Source: Bacteroides finegoldii DSM 17565
GTDB taxonomy: Bacteria > Bacteroidota > Bacteroidia > Bacteroidales > Bacteroidaceae
Direction: 5' to 3'
Length of the DNA stretch: 64,000 nt
NCBI RefSeq assembly: GCF_000156195.1
Contig: NZ_GG688320.1
Location: 186,001-250,000, forward strand
The notes under the pieces were generated by a model. It saw nothing but the letters and a program-made list of their open reading frames with translations. It searched no databases and was not told the origin of the DNA. A program made the position numbers and the translations under genes. This document shows, piece by piece, positions 25,476 through 37,300 of this stretch; position 1 is the first letter of the stretch; every line of letters starts with the position of its first letter.

Positions 25476-27560
25476 TTTCATTGTTTCTGCACCGACATAA
25501 TATCCTAGGTTAGTACCTTGATTATATCCCATATTCTGCATAGCTTGAGACATATCATAATTATGATCTGTCATCAGATGGCGAAGTCGGTGAGTAGTCG
25601 GATGATTTGTAGAGAAAATATAAATAGAACGATAATCACTAGAGCCTAAGATAACCTCTTCACGATAATCTCCCAAGAAATCTCCGTAATAACAAGGATT
25701 ATATTTGGTCCCATGATTTCCATCATTACTACCATAATGACCAAAATACACTAAACGGCTCTTATTCGTTTTATTTACATCCGGATTATCTTTATAACTT
25801 ACAATACAAGCACGATCATACATTTCCCGTGTTCCTTGCCCGCTCCAATAGATAGCAGCATTATACATCACCCCGCTACCGATACCTGTCGGGTAATTGG
25901 TAGAAACAACTCCACCACCATTACAACTATACATACCGGACTGTAAAGATGAATAATACTCAAATCCCGGACTGTCCGGATCTACATCGCCAACAATACA
26001 ACGTCCCACATCACCATTCTTACCCGCTCCGTGCCCGGTTATCAGGCTGCCGTCCCTCGCATCAATTACTTGACAAGCATATCCAAGCCCCTGCACGCTA
26101 TAAGTATCCTCTTCTTCAAAGCTAGCAACTATTTGTAATCCGCTACGATTTTGAATGAATTTACCCACATACAGACAGTCACCATGTCCGTTTCCGGTAC
26201 ACCATAATTCTTTCCCATTATCATCAATCGCCGCCGAACCATACAGTATCTCATCTTTTCCATCACCATCCAAATCTGCAACACGGAAAGCGTGCGAACA
26301 CATTGCCAACCATTTTTCGCTATGATCAGCAGTATCAAATTTCCAACGATTCACTAACTGGTTACTTTGCAAATCAAGTGCCCATACTTGCCAGTTTTTA
26401 TAAATACCTCGAGAAATAATCAGGCTTGGATTGCTTTTTCTTACACCAGTCTTCTCATCAGGTATACCATCCAGATAGGCTGCTCCGATAAAGAAACGGT
26501 CCATACGATTTCCATAATCATCTCCCCAATAAGAATCCCAATATTGGGCACGTGCTACTTTTGACTCATCCTCACGGCCACGAGGTATATTGGGAGTTCG
26601 GGTAATTTCACAACCGTCAAAGCCACGACAGATAGAAATATACTCAGGACCTTCCAACACTAGTCCGGCAGTAGAATACAAACTTTTTCCGGAATACCAT
26701 CCCACACCGTTCGTATCTCTTAAACGATAATCATTCACGAACCCATTGGCATCAGTAATAATTCTTCCGTTAGGGAATTTAGTACCTTCGGATGAACGGA
26801 ATGCAATTTCACACAAACCATCTCCATCGAAATCATATAAAATATAAGAGGTATAATGTGAACCGGAACGAATGTTTAGTCCTAAATCTATACGCCATAA
26901 AAAGGTACCATCCATTTTGTAAGCCTCCAAAAGAGTGGTTCCATTGTGCCATCCTCCTTGATTAGCTCCATCATACGGCTCTCTCTTGACTACGATTTCC
27001 AATTCTCCATCTCCATCCAATTCACCCAATTGTATATCATCAGGAGCATACGTCAATGCTGCATCAGGTACATCACTTCTTAGTACAATTTCCCGATAAA
27101 ATTTTGTTGCCATGTCAGAAGTATACGTATAGTCGCACAATGTTTCTTCTTGACCGGCCAATGTCACCCGATAATAATTAGTCTTTGTGGGATCAATATT
27201 CTCATCCACCCAACAAGTAGTCTTCGTTATCGCTTCTTCATTCAACTTAACTTCTTCGCTCCCATCCTCCGACTTATAAATATCGAAACCTACATCTTCC
27301 GGATCTGTCAATAACATTCTCCAACTAACTAACGCAGAAGATATTCCTGTTGCATTATGTCCATTAGTATCCGACATAGGGTCATAACTCACCCACATTG
27401 CACGGCTTCCCGTAATAATCTCCGTAGGCAAGTCTTTCAATGGTTCTTCCACAATATTATTATTGAAATCCGGTTCCTCATCCACTATCGGTTCAGTATC
27501 CGAACATGCTCCAAATGTTAATAATCCAAACAGTCCTAGTATATATAATAACTTCTTCAT
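25473..27560 (-). CDS. PL11 rhamnogalacturonan lyase, surface lipoprotein
   Basis: 695 residues with a type II signal (LLTFGACSD) and an acidic segment after the Cys (DTEPIVDEEPDFNNN), the kind of stretch linked to surface export of Bacteroides lipoproteins. An FN3-like domain (about 45-150: ALVSWRMLLTDP, GFDIYKSEDG) precedes the PL11 beta-propeller with Ca-binding-like motifs ELDGDGELEI, DFDGDGLCEI and DLDGDGKDEI and the C-terminal GDYREEVILG and MGYNQGTNLGYY. It would make the first cut in rhamnogalacturonan I at the cell surface. It is the last gene of the SusCD operon, 48 bp behind the second SusD. It is a paralogue of the partial lyase at 1-1736. Confidence 0.94.
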   Translation of the reverse strand: MKKLLYILGLFGLLTFGACSDTEPIVDEEPDFNNNIVEEPLKDLPTEIITGSRAMWVSYDPMSDTNGHNATGISSALVSWRMLLTDPEDVGFDIYKSEDGSEEVKLNEEAITKTTCWVDENIDPTKTNYYRVTLAGQEETLCDYTYTSDMATKFYREIVLRSDVPDAALTYAPDDIQLGELDGDGELEIVVKREPYDGANQGGWHNGTTLLEAYKMDGTFLWRIDLGLNIRSGSHYTSYILYDFDGDGLCEIAFRSSEGTKFPNGRIITDANGFVNDYRLRDTNGVGWYSGKSLYSTAGLVLEGPEYISICRGFDGCEITRTPNIPRGREDESKVARAQYWDSYWGDDYGNRMDRFFIGAAYLDGIPDEKTGVRKSNPSLIISRGIYKNWQVWALDLQSNQLVNRWKFDTADHSEKWLAMCSHAFRVADLDGDGKDEILYGSAAIDDNGKELWCTGNGHGDCLYVGKFIQNRSGLQIVASFEEEDTYSVQGLGYACQVIDARDGSLITGHGAGKNGDVGRCIVGDVDPDSPGFEYYSSLQSGMYSCNGGGVVSTNYPTGIGSGVMYNAAIYWSGQGTREMYDRACIVSYKDNPDVNKTNKSRLVYFGHYGSNDGNHGTKYNPCYYGDFLGDYREEVILGSSDYRSIYIFSTNHPTTHRLRHLMTDHNYDMSQAMQNMGYNQGTNLGYYVGAETMK

Positions 27561-27608
27561 ATTCTGCTTTTAATATTAAACAATCATTTTTCAATTCCGG
27601 GGTAACCT

Positions 27609-29339
27609 CTACCACCCCGGATTCTGTGTCAAATTAGGATTCTTTGCTTTCTCACTTTGCGGAATAGGAAAGAAATACATCTTATCATCCCATTGTCTAT
27701 TCACAGTAACACGCCTATATGAATACGAATCCCCACTCTTATATATTTTCATTTCATCAATACTGCTGAAATGTTTGTCTCCTTCCTTCCAACGGCGCAC
27801 ATCCCAAAAACGATGTCCCTCGAATGCTAACTCTACCATACGCTCATTCTGGTATTTCTCCCACCATAACTTATTATCCAGACCTGCGGGAAATTTAGGC
27901 ATATTTACCTTTGTACGCCGACGAGTTTTGCTCACCATCTCATTGGCAGGAATAGGGAACTCATTATTGGTAGCATAAGCAGTACCTAAATATTTGAATA
28001 ACGCTTCTGCGTAATTCAGGTAGAACTCACCCAAACGATATATAATCCATGTATGATTATCCGTCGTAGGTTTCGCTGTCGTAGTATTAATACTTGTTTG
28101 GCAATATTTTTTCAAATAATAACCTGTAGGTGTCCCTCCGCTCAGGGGTTCCGCATTTGCACCTCCCTGATAGGTTTCCAACGCAGTTTCATTCCAATTC
28201 GGCCATTTTGTATCACCATTCTTAGCAATAGTTTTCTCAAATCGAGGATCACGTCCTTCGTAATAAGGTTTATTTTTATCATAATCCGCTTTTTTATCAG
28301 GCCTTTCACCACTGTCCTTCAACTCATAGGCATCCACCAATGTCTGTGTAGGGCAGTTTCCACCTCGACAGTTCTCCAGTCCGACAGGAAAATTATATTT
28401 CTCAAAAGAATTGGTAGCACGTATGGCACGACAACCGAAAATGAGTTCATCGATTGCAATACTATAACTTTTTGCATCCCATAAATTCTCGTAGTCATCT
28501 ATCAGTCTCATACCGGCATCTTCGCAAGTCTCGATCAATTCCTTATTGGCCTTGGCTGCGCGATACCACAACTCCTTGTACCCTTGACTCCCTTCCTGAT
28601 GAGAATTGAATAACGGACTTGCAGCATACAGAGCCGTACGCGCTTTCAATGCTAGTACAGTACGCTTGTTGGCACGCCCTGTTTCCGCCGATTCACCGGA
28701 AGGTACCAAAGCCCCCAGGTTATTATAATCCGGTATTATCAGATCTTTTATCTCGTCACATTCTTTAATAATCCAGTCGAATACCTCTTGGGCAGGTTTA
28801 CGTGTTAGCGTATTCACCTCAGTGGTTGACAATACATGGTCGGTAAATGGTACATCCCCATATTGTCTTACCAAATTAAAGTAGAAATACGCCCGCAGGA
28901 AACGGACTTCATACTGATAGTTATTATAGCGATACATTTCAGCTTCATAGTCAGAAATTTGTTCATACTCCGAGAATGTCAGTCCGGTAAATTCCTCCAG
29001 ATAATTGTTACAATTAGCAATTGCTTTATAACAGGAAGTCCACATACTGCTTTGTGCATTTACCGGACTCCATGCCCCATTGTAAAAAGTCTCAATAGCA
29101 TTACCTGTATAGGAATATTGTGATTCATCCGTAGCAGAACCAAGAATAGCACCACTATAATTTCCGAAATCAGAGTCGAGCGACTGGTAAATGTTAGATA
29201 CCAATCCTCCTACATCATAAAAAGTACGCTTTACATAACCCGCATCATAAGGATTGTATTCCGAATATTCCATCTGGTCCGCACAAGAAGAAAAAGCGAA
29301 GATGGTCAGAACACCATATATCAAATTATTCAGTTTCAT
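27609..29339 (-). CDS. SusD/RagB-family glycan-binding lipoprotein (pair 2)
   Basis: 576 residues. The lipobox is AFSSCADQ. SusD landmarks: the N-terminal SUS fold beginning DQMEYSEYNPYDAGYV, TPR-like helices with EVRFLRAYFYFNLVRQYGDVPF (about 140-160), NERMVELAFEGHRFWDVRRWKEGDK, and the C-terminal end YFFPIPQSEKAKNPNLTQNPGW. SusD proteins form the lid of a SusC transporter on the cell surface and help capture oligosaccharides. It follows its SusC partner by 21 bp. The RG-I substrate is inferred from the surrounding enzymes. Confidence 0.95.
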   Translation of the reverse strand: MKLNNLIYGVLTIFAFSSCADQMEYSEYNPYDAGYVKRTFYDVGGLVSNIYQSLDSDFGNYSGAILGSATDESQYSYTGNAIETFYNGAWSPVNAQSSMWTSCYKAIANCNNYLEEFTGLTFSEYEQISDYEAEMYRYNNYQYEVRFLRAYFYFNLVRQYGDVPFTDHVLSTTEVNTLTRKPAQEVFDWIIKECDEIKDLIIPDYNNLGALVPSGESAETGRANKRTVLALKARTALYAASPLFNSHQEGSQGYKELWYRAAKANKELIETCEDAGMRLIDDYENLWDAKSYSIAIDELIFGCRAIRATNSFEKYNFPVGLENCRGGNCPTQTLVDAYELKDSGERPDKKADYDKNKPYYEGRDPRFEKTIAKNGDTKWPNWNETALETYQGGANAEPLSGGTPTGYYLKKYCQTSINTTTAKPTTDNHTWIIYRLGEFYLNYAEALFKYLGTAYATNNEFPIPANEMVSKTRRRTKVNMPKFPAGLDNKLWWEKYQNERMVELAFEGHRFWDVRRWKEGDKHFSSIDEMKIYKSGDSYSYRRVTVNRQWDDKMYFFPIPQSEKAKNPNLTQNPGW

Positions 29340-29360
29340 TCTTTACCTCGTTTTTAATGA

Positions 29361-32225
29361 TTAAAATCCTATCTTAACACCTACTACCACACTCTTGGTC
29401 AATGGATTTGTCGCACCGTAAGATTCCGGATCTGCCACGTCGATATGATCAAAACAAAGCAAATCCACTCCCCGTACATACAATTTGGCACTACCTAATA
29501 TTTTTGTTCGCTTCATCAGACGTTGAGGGAATTTATAATAAACCTCCACATTGCGCAATTTCAAGAATGAACGGTCGGCAAGCCAGATCGTATTAGTCTG
29601 ATAATTATTGGCATTACTCTGCGAACTCAGACGCGGATATTTTGCATTCAAGTTCTCCGGAGTCCAGCGATTTTCATAATAGTGCGTGGAAAGTGATGTA
29701 TTGTTAATCAACGGCCAAAACATACTCTTTGTATTCAAGACGGCAGAATAGTTTCCTGTTCCCTGAAACATAGCATCTAATCCAATCCCCTTCCATTCTG
29801 CTCCCAAATGGAAAGAATAATAAATTTCCGGAGCAGCCGTACTATATCCAATAGCGGTCACATCGTTTGCATCAATCACTTCATCTCCATTTACATTCTT
29901 ATATTTGATATCACCGGGAACTACTGTACTGAAGTTCTGTGCCGGGCTACTCGCGATCTCTGCTTCATCTCTGAAAATTCCTTCCGCTACCAAGCCATAT
30001 ACTTGATTCAACCGGTGTCCTGTCCGTTTCAAATTATCATATAAACGCGGTTCTTCTCTCTGTTCCTTAATCTCATTCCGGTTAAAAGCAAAGTTTCCTC
30101 CGGCATTAACAGTCCAGTCACCCCATCGCTTCGTATAATCCAAACCGAACTCAGTGCCCCAACTATCCACAATACCAGCATTTTCATAAGGAGAATCCAT
30201 ACCAAGTACTGTTGAGTATTGACCGCTAGGGTCTACCCAAATATCTTTTCGACGTTGATAATATCCTTCTACCGTCAAATTCAATCCTTTGAACAGTGTC
30301 GCATCCACCCCCACATTATATTTATAAGCTTTCTCATGTGTCGAATTTATTGTAGCCAACCGATTCATGTAAGTAGTTCCAAAATTGGATCCATAACCGA
30401 CATCAAACAGATAGCGTGTACCCGTTGTCGTATAGATTTGTTCCCAATAGTTATACACTGAGTTGTCACCGTCTTTCGGTAGATAATCAGCATTAATAAC
30501 ACCAAACGAAGCACGTAACTTTAAAAGATCAACCCAAGAAACCTCTTTCATAAAGTCTTCTTCCGAAAGCACCCAAGCTGCAGAAACAGTTGGTGAGAAA
30601 GCCCATTTATGTCCTGGAGCCAATAGATTTGAGGCCGATCCGACCAATGCCAGATCTACATAATAACGCTTATTGAAGCCATAGTGAGTATACCACGATA
30701 TATTTTGACGATATATACTGGTATTCACTCCATAAGTGTCACGAAATTCATACTCCCATTTCAACTGCGAATAAACATCATGTTTGCCGAACGAACGATT
30801 ATAATCAAAACCTCCGGAGAAATTGAACTGACGCGCCCAATCGTTTGTATCGGCACCGGTTGCCATCTCACTGGGTTTTCCACCTGTAACAACTGTGTAC
30901 AACGGACCACCGGCGCTTGAATCCTGCCAGCTAGGTATATATCCCCTATAAGCATACGTCTTGCTATGATCTTCCCAGATGGAAGAGTAGTTGTCATACG
31001 CCAAACGAAAACTCACACCTAGCCCCTTCACTAATCCGGACAAATCTTGGGATAAAGTCAAATCTGCCAGCAAGCTACGTGTATGTCCCTTACTATAAGC
31101 TGCTCCTTGCGATTGCGCCACCGGATTCATCGTACCTGACCAAGTGGAACTTCCTCCCCACGAACCATCATCTGATAGTATAGGAAAGGCTGCGGAAGGA
31201 ATCGAATAAACCATATCCCACAAATCCGTACTAGAGGTTCCCGGACGACTTGATTCAGACAATGAGCCGAGAAGATTTAATTTGAGTTTGGTAGTACTCG
31301 TCAAGTCAATATCCAAATTTGTGCGTAAGTTAGCACTAGAATATTTGTCTTGTGTAGAATAACCGTCATTCATATTAGCATTGGCAACAAACCCTTTGTC
31401 TGTCATCAACCCCAACATAGCATAGTAACGGAATTTACTGCCACCTCCTGTAAACTCAATATTATATTTATTAGAAACTCCCATATCACGGAATGTTTCA
31501 TCAATCCAATCCACATTCGGATAAAAATAAGGCAATTGCACATTGATACGATCACCTAGTCCCTTCACTCTTCCATAACGGAACGCATGAATTTCGAGAG
31601 GAGTATAACGTACGTCTAATCCTTCGTAACCTCGTGCCTCGTTCACAGCTTCGGCATAAGTAGCCGCATTTACAAAATCAGGACGACGTGATTGGAAATT
31701 GATTACATGATCGTAAGTAAACTTTATTTCCCTCGAATGATATTTTCCCCGTTTGGTTGTTATCAGAATAGCTCCATTAATACCTTTATAACCATATAAC
31801 GCCACTGCAGCGGCATCTTTCAATATAGAGACCGATTCTACCTCTTCCGGTGACACAAGGCTCATATCACGTTCCAACCCGTCTACCAAAACTAACGGTG
31901 AACTGCTAGATAGGCTTTGTAAACCACGTACGTAAAAAGTAGGTTCCGTACTGGAAAAGTTACCCGCATTCTGTAAGGCTGTTAATCCTAGTCCCTGTCC
32001 GAAAAGAGAGTTAGAGATATTCTTTGACGCCCTTTTATCAAATTCTTCATTATAAACGGTAGAGACTGCCGCAGTCGATTCATGACGACTGAACGTCCGG
32101 TTAGCCCCTACATCTACAGTGACGGAATCTCCAGACACTCTTCCTTTATTATCCATATTCTGTGCTCCTATCGGCATACCCAAAGATGCCAACAGAGCCA
32201 GTACCAGCATTTTATTATTTTTCAT
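29361..32225 (-). CDS. SusC-family TonB-dependent transporter lacking the N-terminal extension (pair 2)
   Basis: 954 residues, shorter than the two other SusC proteins here (1072 and 1088). After the signal peptide (GMPIGAQ) and about 40 linker residues it goes straight to the plug domain (VYNEEFDKRASKNISNSLFG, PTFYVRGLQSL, VSILKDAAAVALYGYKGING). The carboxypeptidase-regulatory-like domain that usually precedes the plug is absent, and no clear Ton box is seen. The 22-strand barrel follows and ends in a typical C-terminal aromatic (VVVGVKIGF). It lies 37 bp behind the pair-1 SusD, in the same operon. It would import RG-I oligosaccharides together with the next gene. Confidence 0.93.
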   Translation of the reverse strand: MKNNKMLVLALLASLGMPIGAQNMDNKGRVSGDSVTVDVGANRTFSRHESTAAVSTVYNEEFDKRASKNISNSLFGQGLGLTALQNAGNFSSTEPTFYVRGLQSLSSSSPLVLVDGLERDMSLVSPEEVESVSILKDAAAVALYGYKGINGAILITTKRGKYHSREIKFTYDHVINFQSRRPDFVNAATYAEAVNEARGYEGLDVRYTPLEIHAFRYGRVKGLGDRINVQLPYFYPNVDWIDETFRDMGVSNKYNIEFTGGGSKFRYYAMLGLMTDKGFVANANMNDGYSTQDKYSSANLRTNLDIDLTSTTKLKLNLLGSLSESSRPGTSSTDLWDMVYSIPSAAFPILSDDGSWGGSSTWSGTMNPVAQSQGAAYSKGHTRSLLADLTLSQDLSGLVKGLGVSFRLAYDNYSSIWEDHSKTYAYRGYIPSWQDSSAGGPLYTVVTGGKPSEMATGADTNDWARQFNFSGGFDYNRSFGKHDVYSQLKWEYEFRDTYGVNTSIYRQNISWYTHYGFNKRYYVDLALVGSASNLLAPGHKWAFSPTVSAAWVLSEEDFMKEVSWVDLLKLRASFGVINADYLPKDGDNSVYNYWEQIYTTTGTRYLFDVGYGSNFGTTYMNRLATINSTHEKAYKYNVGVDATLFKGLNLTVEGYYQRRKDIWVDPSGQYSTVLGMDSPYENAGIVDSWGTEFGLDYTKRWGDWTVNAGGNFAFNRNEIKEQREEPRLYDNLKRTGHRLNQVYGLVAEGIFRDEAEIASSPAQNFSTVVPGDIKYKNVNGDEVIDANDVTAIGYSTAAPEIYYSFHLGAEWKGIGLDAMFQGTGNYSAVLNTKSMFWPLINNTSLSTHYYENRWTPENLNAKYPRLSSQSNANNYQTNTIWLADRSFLKLRNVEVYYKFPQRLMKRTKILGSAKLYVRGVDLLCFDHIDVADPESYGATNPLTKSVVVGVKIGF

Positions 32226-32262
32226 ATCACTGTTCTAAAATCAATTTTACTCATGTTTCTCA

Positions 32263-34278
32263 TCACCAGCCGGGATTTTGAATCAAACCGTATCCTTTGT
32301 TGATTTCATTCTGAGGAAACGGAGACAGATACCATTTCGGATCGAATCCCTGCGTCCACCAAACACGTGCTCTGTTATGCAATTCAAATTTCTGATATTC
32401 GAATCTCGTAGGCTGCATGGCATTTTTACCAAACGCATCTGTTCCATCTCTCCAAGGTTTCTCTATACGGTTACCCGCCTCATCCAAGCGATAAATTAAT
32501 AGCCCATGCAGTTTCTTTTCAAAGCGATCTGCACGTTTGTAACGAATCAAGTCAAAATATCGACTGTCTTCCATACCTAATTCACAGGCACGTTCGCGAA
32601 GTATTTCCTCCAATAAAGCATCTTTATCACTCGTCAGATTTTTATTCGGGAGGCAATCTTCCAGTTTACCTAAACCAACGCGCTTACGTACTTCATTCAC
32701 CCAATAAAGAGCATCTGTGAAATTATTATCGGCTTGTAATAAAGCCTCTGCATACGTCAAAAAGAGATCAGACAAACGAAGATATACCCAATGAATAGGT
32801 TGGCGTTCATAATCACTATCGCTCAAATAATATTTCATATTATCATATCCGGTAGCAAAACGCATATTTTCCAATGCAGGAGCCGTCTTTGCATCTGTAC
32901 CTCCCACCCACAATTCCCATGGGTAATCACTCATTTTAGGAGAAGACCATCCCAAATTTCGAGGTATATTGTTCACAATAACAGATTCGTATAACCGTGG
33001 ATCACGAGTCAGTATGAGATTGGAAAGAGTATTTTCTCCATTAACAAACTCGCCAGTCAAAAACATATCGTTCAACTTACCTTCTGTATCTGCCTTATTC
33101 CAGTCAAAAGGTGTTCCATCCGCCCAAGGAAACATTTCAACATACTCTTGGGTGGGAGTATAAGAGTTACGTCCATTATTACACCAAGTACGCCATATAT
33201 AAGTAGAGGACCCACCCGGACATTCATAGCCCGCTACACGTACGGAATGCAAGACCTCAGGACTATCCAGAAGGATATATCCCATCCGGTAAGCATACCG
33301 ATATTCAGTAGGAGTAGGATTGTCACCTGCTGCTTTCCGCAACTCATAGAAGCCATTTGCCTCTATGGCGTTGAAAAACTGCCTGCAATATTCAAGACAT
33401 TTATTCCACAAATCGGGGCGTTTACTTCCATACCACACCAAATGTTGTTGCTCCGCCTCACTACGTCCACCGGCATATCCTTGAGTATCATTGAACAAAG
33501 GAGAAGCAGCAAACTGCCATAGCTTACATCTCAATGCCATAGCCCCTGCTAATGTCCAATGACCACCATCGGAATTAAAATCAGCTCCTTCATACGACCA
33601 TTTCAGGCCACCGGAGCCAATAGCCTCCTCCAGCATTTTATCCATATAGTTCACGGTTTCTTCCACCGTGGCGCGCGGAAATTGGTAGTTTGTCTCTGTT
33701 CCCGTAAACGATGAATAAATGAGCGGTAACCCGCCATAGTGGCGGAACATATCAAAATAGCGAGCAGCAATAAGGCATTTTGCTTCTGCTTTCATCTGCA
33801 CTTTTTCATCTTCTCCCATACCAGGTACTCTGTCTACGTTCTCCAACAGTAACCAGCACCACCGCACAGTCTGCCAAACACCTTCACGAGTATATCCGAA
33901 AATATCCCCACGAACACCGTAATTAGCAGTATGTGTACCACTATAATAACTGTTATAAATTGTAGTTCCCGAATAGTGAAGTTGCCAACAATCAGTCAAT
34001 GCATCAAACTTTCCTGTATAAGGATTAGAAGAATCCGGAAAGTCGTCAACAGAAGAATTTACGTAAGGTAAACCATAATATTGGCGGCTATAACAGGTGT
34101 TCAGAAACTGCCGGGTATAAGTGACACTATTAAATATAGTATCTTGAGTAGCAGATCCACCCGGTGCTTTTTCGAGAAAGCTGTTACCGAATTTAATCTC
34201 GTCTACGCAAGAAGTCGCTCCCATACCAAGCACTCCTGCTATCATTGCTCCGATAAACCATTTATATTTTTGTTTCAT
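32263..34278 (-). CDS. SusD/RagB-family glycan-binding lipoprotein (pair 1)
   Basis: 671 residues from the ATG at 34278 (MKQKYKW); the reading from 34287 adds three residues. The lipobox is GATSCVDE. SusD traits: KCLIAARYFDMFRHYGGLPLIYS, LSDLFLTYAEALLQ, ILRERACELGMEDSRYFDLIRYKR, and the C-terminal YLSPFPQNEINKGYGLIQNPGW. It is longer than the usual 500-600 residues, with insertions in the central part. It is translated 16 bp after its SusC stop, so it is tightly coupled. It binds glycan at the cell surface over the SusC channel; the specific ligand is inferred only from the locus. Confidence 0.95.
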   Translation of the reverse strand: MKQKYKWFIGAMIAGVLGMGATSCVDEIKFGNSFLEKAPGGSATQDTIFNSVTYTRQFLNTCYSRQYYGLPYVNSSVDDFPDSSNPYTGKFDALTDCWQLHYSGTTIYNSYYSGTHTANYGVRGDIFGYTREGVWQTVRWCWLLLENVDRVPGMGEDEKVQMKAEAKCLIAARYFDMFRHYGGLPLIYSSFTGTETNYQFPRATVEETVNYMDKMLEEAIGSGGLKWSYEGADFNSDGGHWTLAGAMALRCKLWQFAASPLFNDTQGYAGGRSEAEQQHLVWYGSKRPDLWNKCLEYCRQFFNAIEANGFYELRKAAGDNPTPTEYRYAYRMGYILLDSPEVLHSVRVAGYECPGGSSTYIWRTWCNNGRNSYTPTQEYVEMFPWADGTPFDWNKADTEGKLNDMFLTGEFVNGENTLSNLILTRDPRLYESVIVNNIPRNLGWSSPKMSDYPWELWVGGTDAKTAPALENMRFATGYDNMKYYLSDSDYERQPIHWVYLRLSDLFLTYAEALLQADNNFTDALYWVNEVRKRVGLGKLEDCLPNKNLTSDKDALLEEILRERACELGMEDSRYFDLIRYKRADRFEKKLHGLLIYRLDEAGNRIEKPWRDGTDAFGKNAMQPTRFEYQKFELHNRARVWWTQGFDPKWYLSPFPQNEINKGYGLIQNPGW

Positions 34279-34302
34279 AATAATCAATCTTTAAATCTGT
34301 TT

Positions 34303-37300
34303 TTAGAATCCCAGTTTCAGCCCCAATGTATATGTCTTTGTCAATGGGTACGAAGGTGCATTACTAGCTCTTGCTTCCGGGTCTCCCCATAAATAAGGTG
34401 TAAGAGTCCACAAATTATAACCGCTAAACGATAGCTGACAAGTACTCATCCCCAACTTCTTCATCAGAGGGAACTGAAAATTATAAGCAATAGTAAGGGT
34501 CTTGAGACGCAAATATTTGGAATCCTGTTCGTAAAGAGTTGATTCCGCATAGTTGTTATCAGCGTTCTCCCATGTAGCACGTGGATATTTCGCATCTTGC
34601 GACGGATTCTCTTTTGTCCATGTATTCGTCAAGTGATAGGCAAGCAAACCACCCGCAACATTACCGGAACTAGATAAAAAAGGCCGACGGAATACATCCG
34701 AAATCATTCGACTCACATTCCATGCACCGGTCCATTGCGTATTCACTTCCAGATTCTTCCAAGAAAATCCGAGATTCATACCTACCATGTATTCCGGATC
34801 ATCCGTAAATCCGTAATCATAGCCCATATCATTTTCATCGATTTTTCGATCACCATTCAAATCGACATACACAGCATCCCCATCTTGCAGAACAACCGAA
34901 TGAGCAGGAAACGGACGATGGAATGTTTGTTCATACAGTGCCGGTGTCTGTTCATCATAATAACGCCAGAAAGCATATTGCTTACGTGAACCGATACGAT
35001 GTCCTTTCTGGTACAGATAGTCGTACTCCTGAGGAGCTTCTTTACGCTCGATGATTTCATTTTGATTATAAGAAAGGTTTATACCCGCCCAATAACGGAA
35101 ATCTTTTCCAATCTTATCGTTCCATTTCAACGAAAGTTCCCATCCCCAGTTATTTACCTCACCTAAATTGGAGAAAGGTTGAGCAAAACCTAACATACTC
35201 GGAGCTGTTCCGTCTTGCAGAAGAATGTCCCACCGGTGTTCCTTATAGTATTCTATTGTAGCAGATAAACGATCGTTTAAAAAGTTGATATCAACACCAT
35301 AGTTCTGTTTAAACGCTTTTTCCCATGTCACATTCGCATTGTTAATCGCCCACTCATGTGCTCCTAAACTCACAGTAGAAGTCTGTCCTCCCTGACCGAA
35401 AAGATATCCATAGGCAGCCTGTAATTGAGCAAGATTACCAGTTCCATAACCAGAGTTACTTACATATCCGTTCAAATTAACATGATAAGGATTAGCAGTA
35501 TACATAAAACGAGAGCCACCGATTTTATCGTTACCTACTAAACCGAAACTGGCGCGTAGTTTCAGAAAGCTTATTACCGGTTTGACAGATTCCCAAAACT
35601 TTTCTTCACTCGCTACCCATCCTACGGAAGCTGCCGGAAAGAGAGCAAAACGATTGCCCGCAGCAAAGTTCTCCGAACCATTATAACCCATGTTAGCTTC
35701 TACCATATAACGGTTTTTCCAGTCATAAGTTACACGTCCTACCAAACCGACATATCCTCGCGGAACATCTGAATATTCTTTAGGATAATATTCTTTAGAC
35801 TGATTATAAAGCACCAATGCCCCTATATTATGATCACCAAACGAATGATTATAATTCAATGCGGCTTCCATATACCAGTTACGTGATTTTCCCCGAGTAA
35901 TTCCATAGCTCACATTAGTATACTTACTACCGTCTATCGGTCGTAGTCCTACACTTCCATCACTCTGCAATACCGGTGTATAAGTCATTTCCGTACCACC
36001 CGACAAATTCTTATTAATGGTAAATGAGCTATTGTATGAACCTTTCAATTTGAATGAAAGTCCTTTAGTGATAAAATCCAATTTCTGATTCAAAATAAGG
36101 TCGGCGTTCAACGAGTTGTTGATACTATGTGCTGCCCCACCCCCATAATAAGTGAATGGATCTGCATCACCGACAAAAGGCAAGTTCAACCCATCGGACT
36201 GTGAGTCAGTAGTAGTATATACCAATTTATCATTTACAAAGCCGGCACTCCTAAACGGAGTAGAATAATAGATATTTTTAACCATTCCGGATGACCCTTG
36301 ACTAGTGCGTGGCTTCTCAGAAGAATTAACGTTTCCTGCCACATTGAACGAAATAGTAGTGGTTTTCGTTACATCTATATCTAAATTACTTCGGTAATTG
36401 AAACGGCGATATTGATAACTGATACCATAAGGCAAACTAAACTCATTGAAAAGTCCGCCTTGCGTATAAGCACCTGCTGAGATAAAATAACGTACCTTAT
36501 CCGTACCTCCGGAAATATTCAGATTATGCTGGCTCTGCAGAGTAGCGTCTCCCATGATATAATCAATCCAATTGATACTTGGAAAACGGATAGGATCAGA
36601 ACCATCCCGGAATTTCTGAATAACTCCATCCGAGAATGTCTTGACAGGTTTTTCCCCCGCAGGTGTATCATTGGCCATCATTTGATTATAAAACATTGCA
36701 TATTCATAAGAGTTGGCAGTTTCCACCATTTTAGTAGGCATTTGTATAGAAGCAGAAGTACTAAAAGAGATGTGTGCCTTTCCTTCTCTACCGCGCTTGG
36801 TAGTTATCAAAATAACACCATTAGCTCCGCGTACACCGAACACAGCAGTAGCAGAAGCGTCCTTCAAGATAGATATAGACTCAATTTCATTCGGATCTAT
36901 ATCATTCATGCTACGTTCCACACCATCTACCTGAATTAATGGAGACGCATCTCCCCACGTCGCTTTACCACGAATAAAAACCTCGGCGGCATCTGCACCC
37001 GGTTCACCGGATGTTTGAATAGTAGTCAGACCAGCCATCTGACCTCCTAATACATTAGATACAGAACCGATAGAAGTACGTGTCAGGGCTTCGGTCTTAA
37101 CACTTGCCACAGCACCTGTCATCGTTACTTTCTTCTGCACACCATACGCCACGATTTCCACCTCTTGTAAAGTGGTAGCGTCTTCAGATAAAACCACTCG
37201 CATATTATTCTGGGCTACTACCACTTGTTCGGTATACCCGATAAAGGTGATTTTCAGCTTCGCCCCTGCTTTCGCATTGATCTTAAACACACCGTCGATA

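Noticed and set aside
30684-36934. Plus-strand reading frames opposite the SusC and SusD genes
   Set aside because: They are antisense shadows of long conserved genes, with no promoter, signal or family resemblance.
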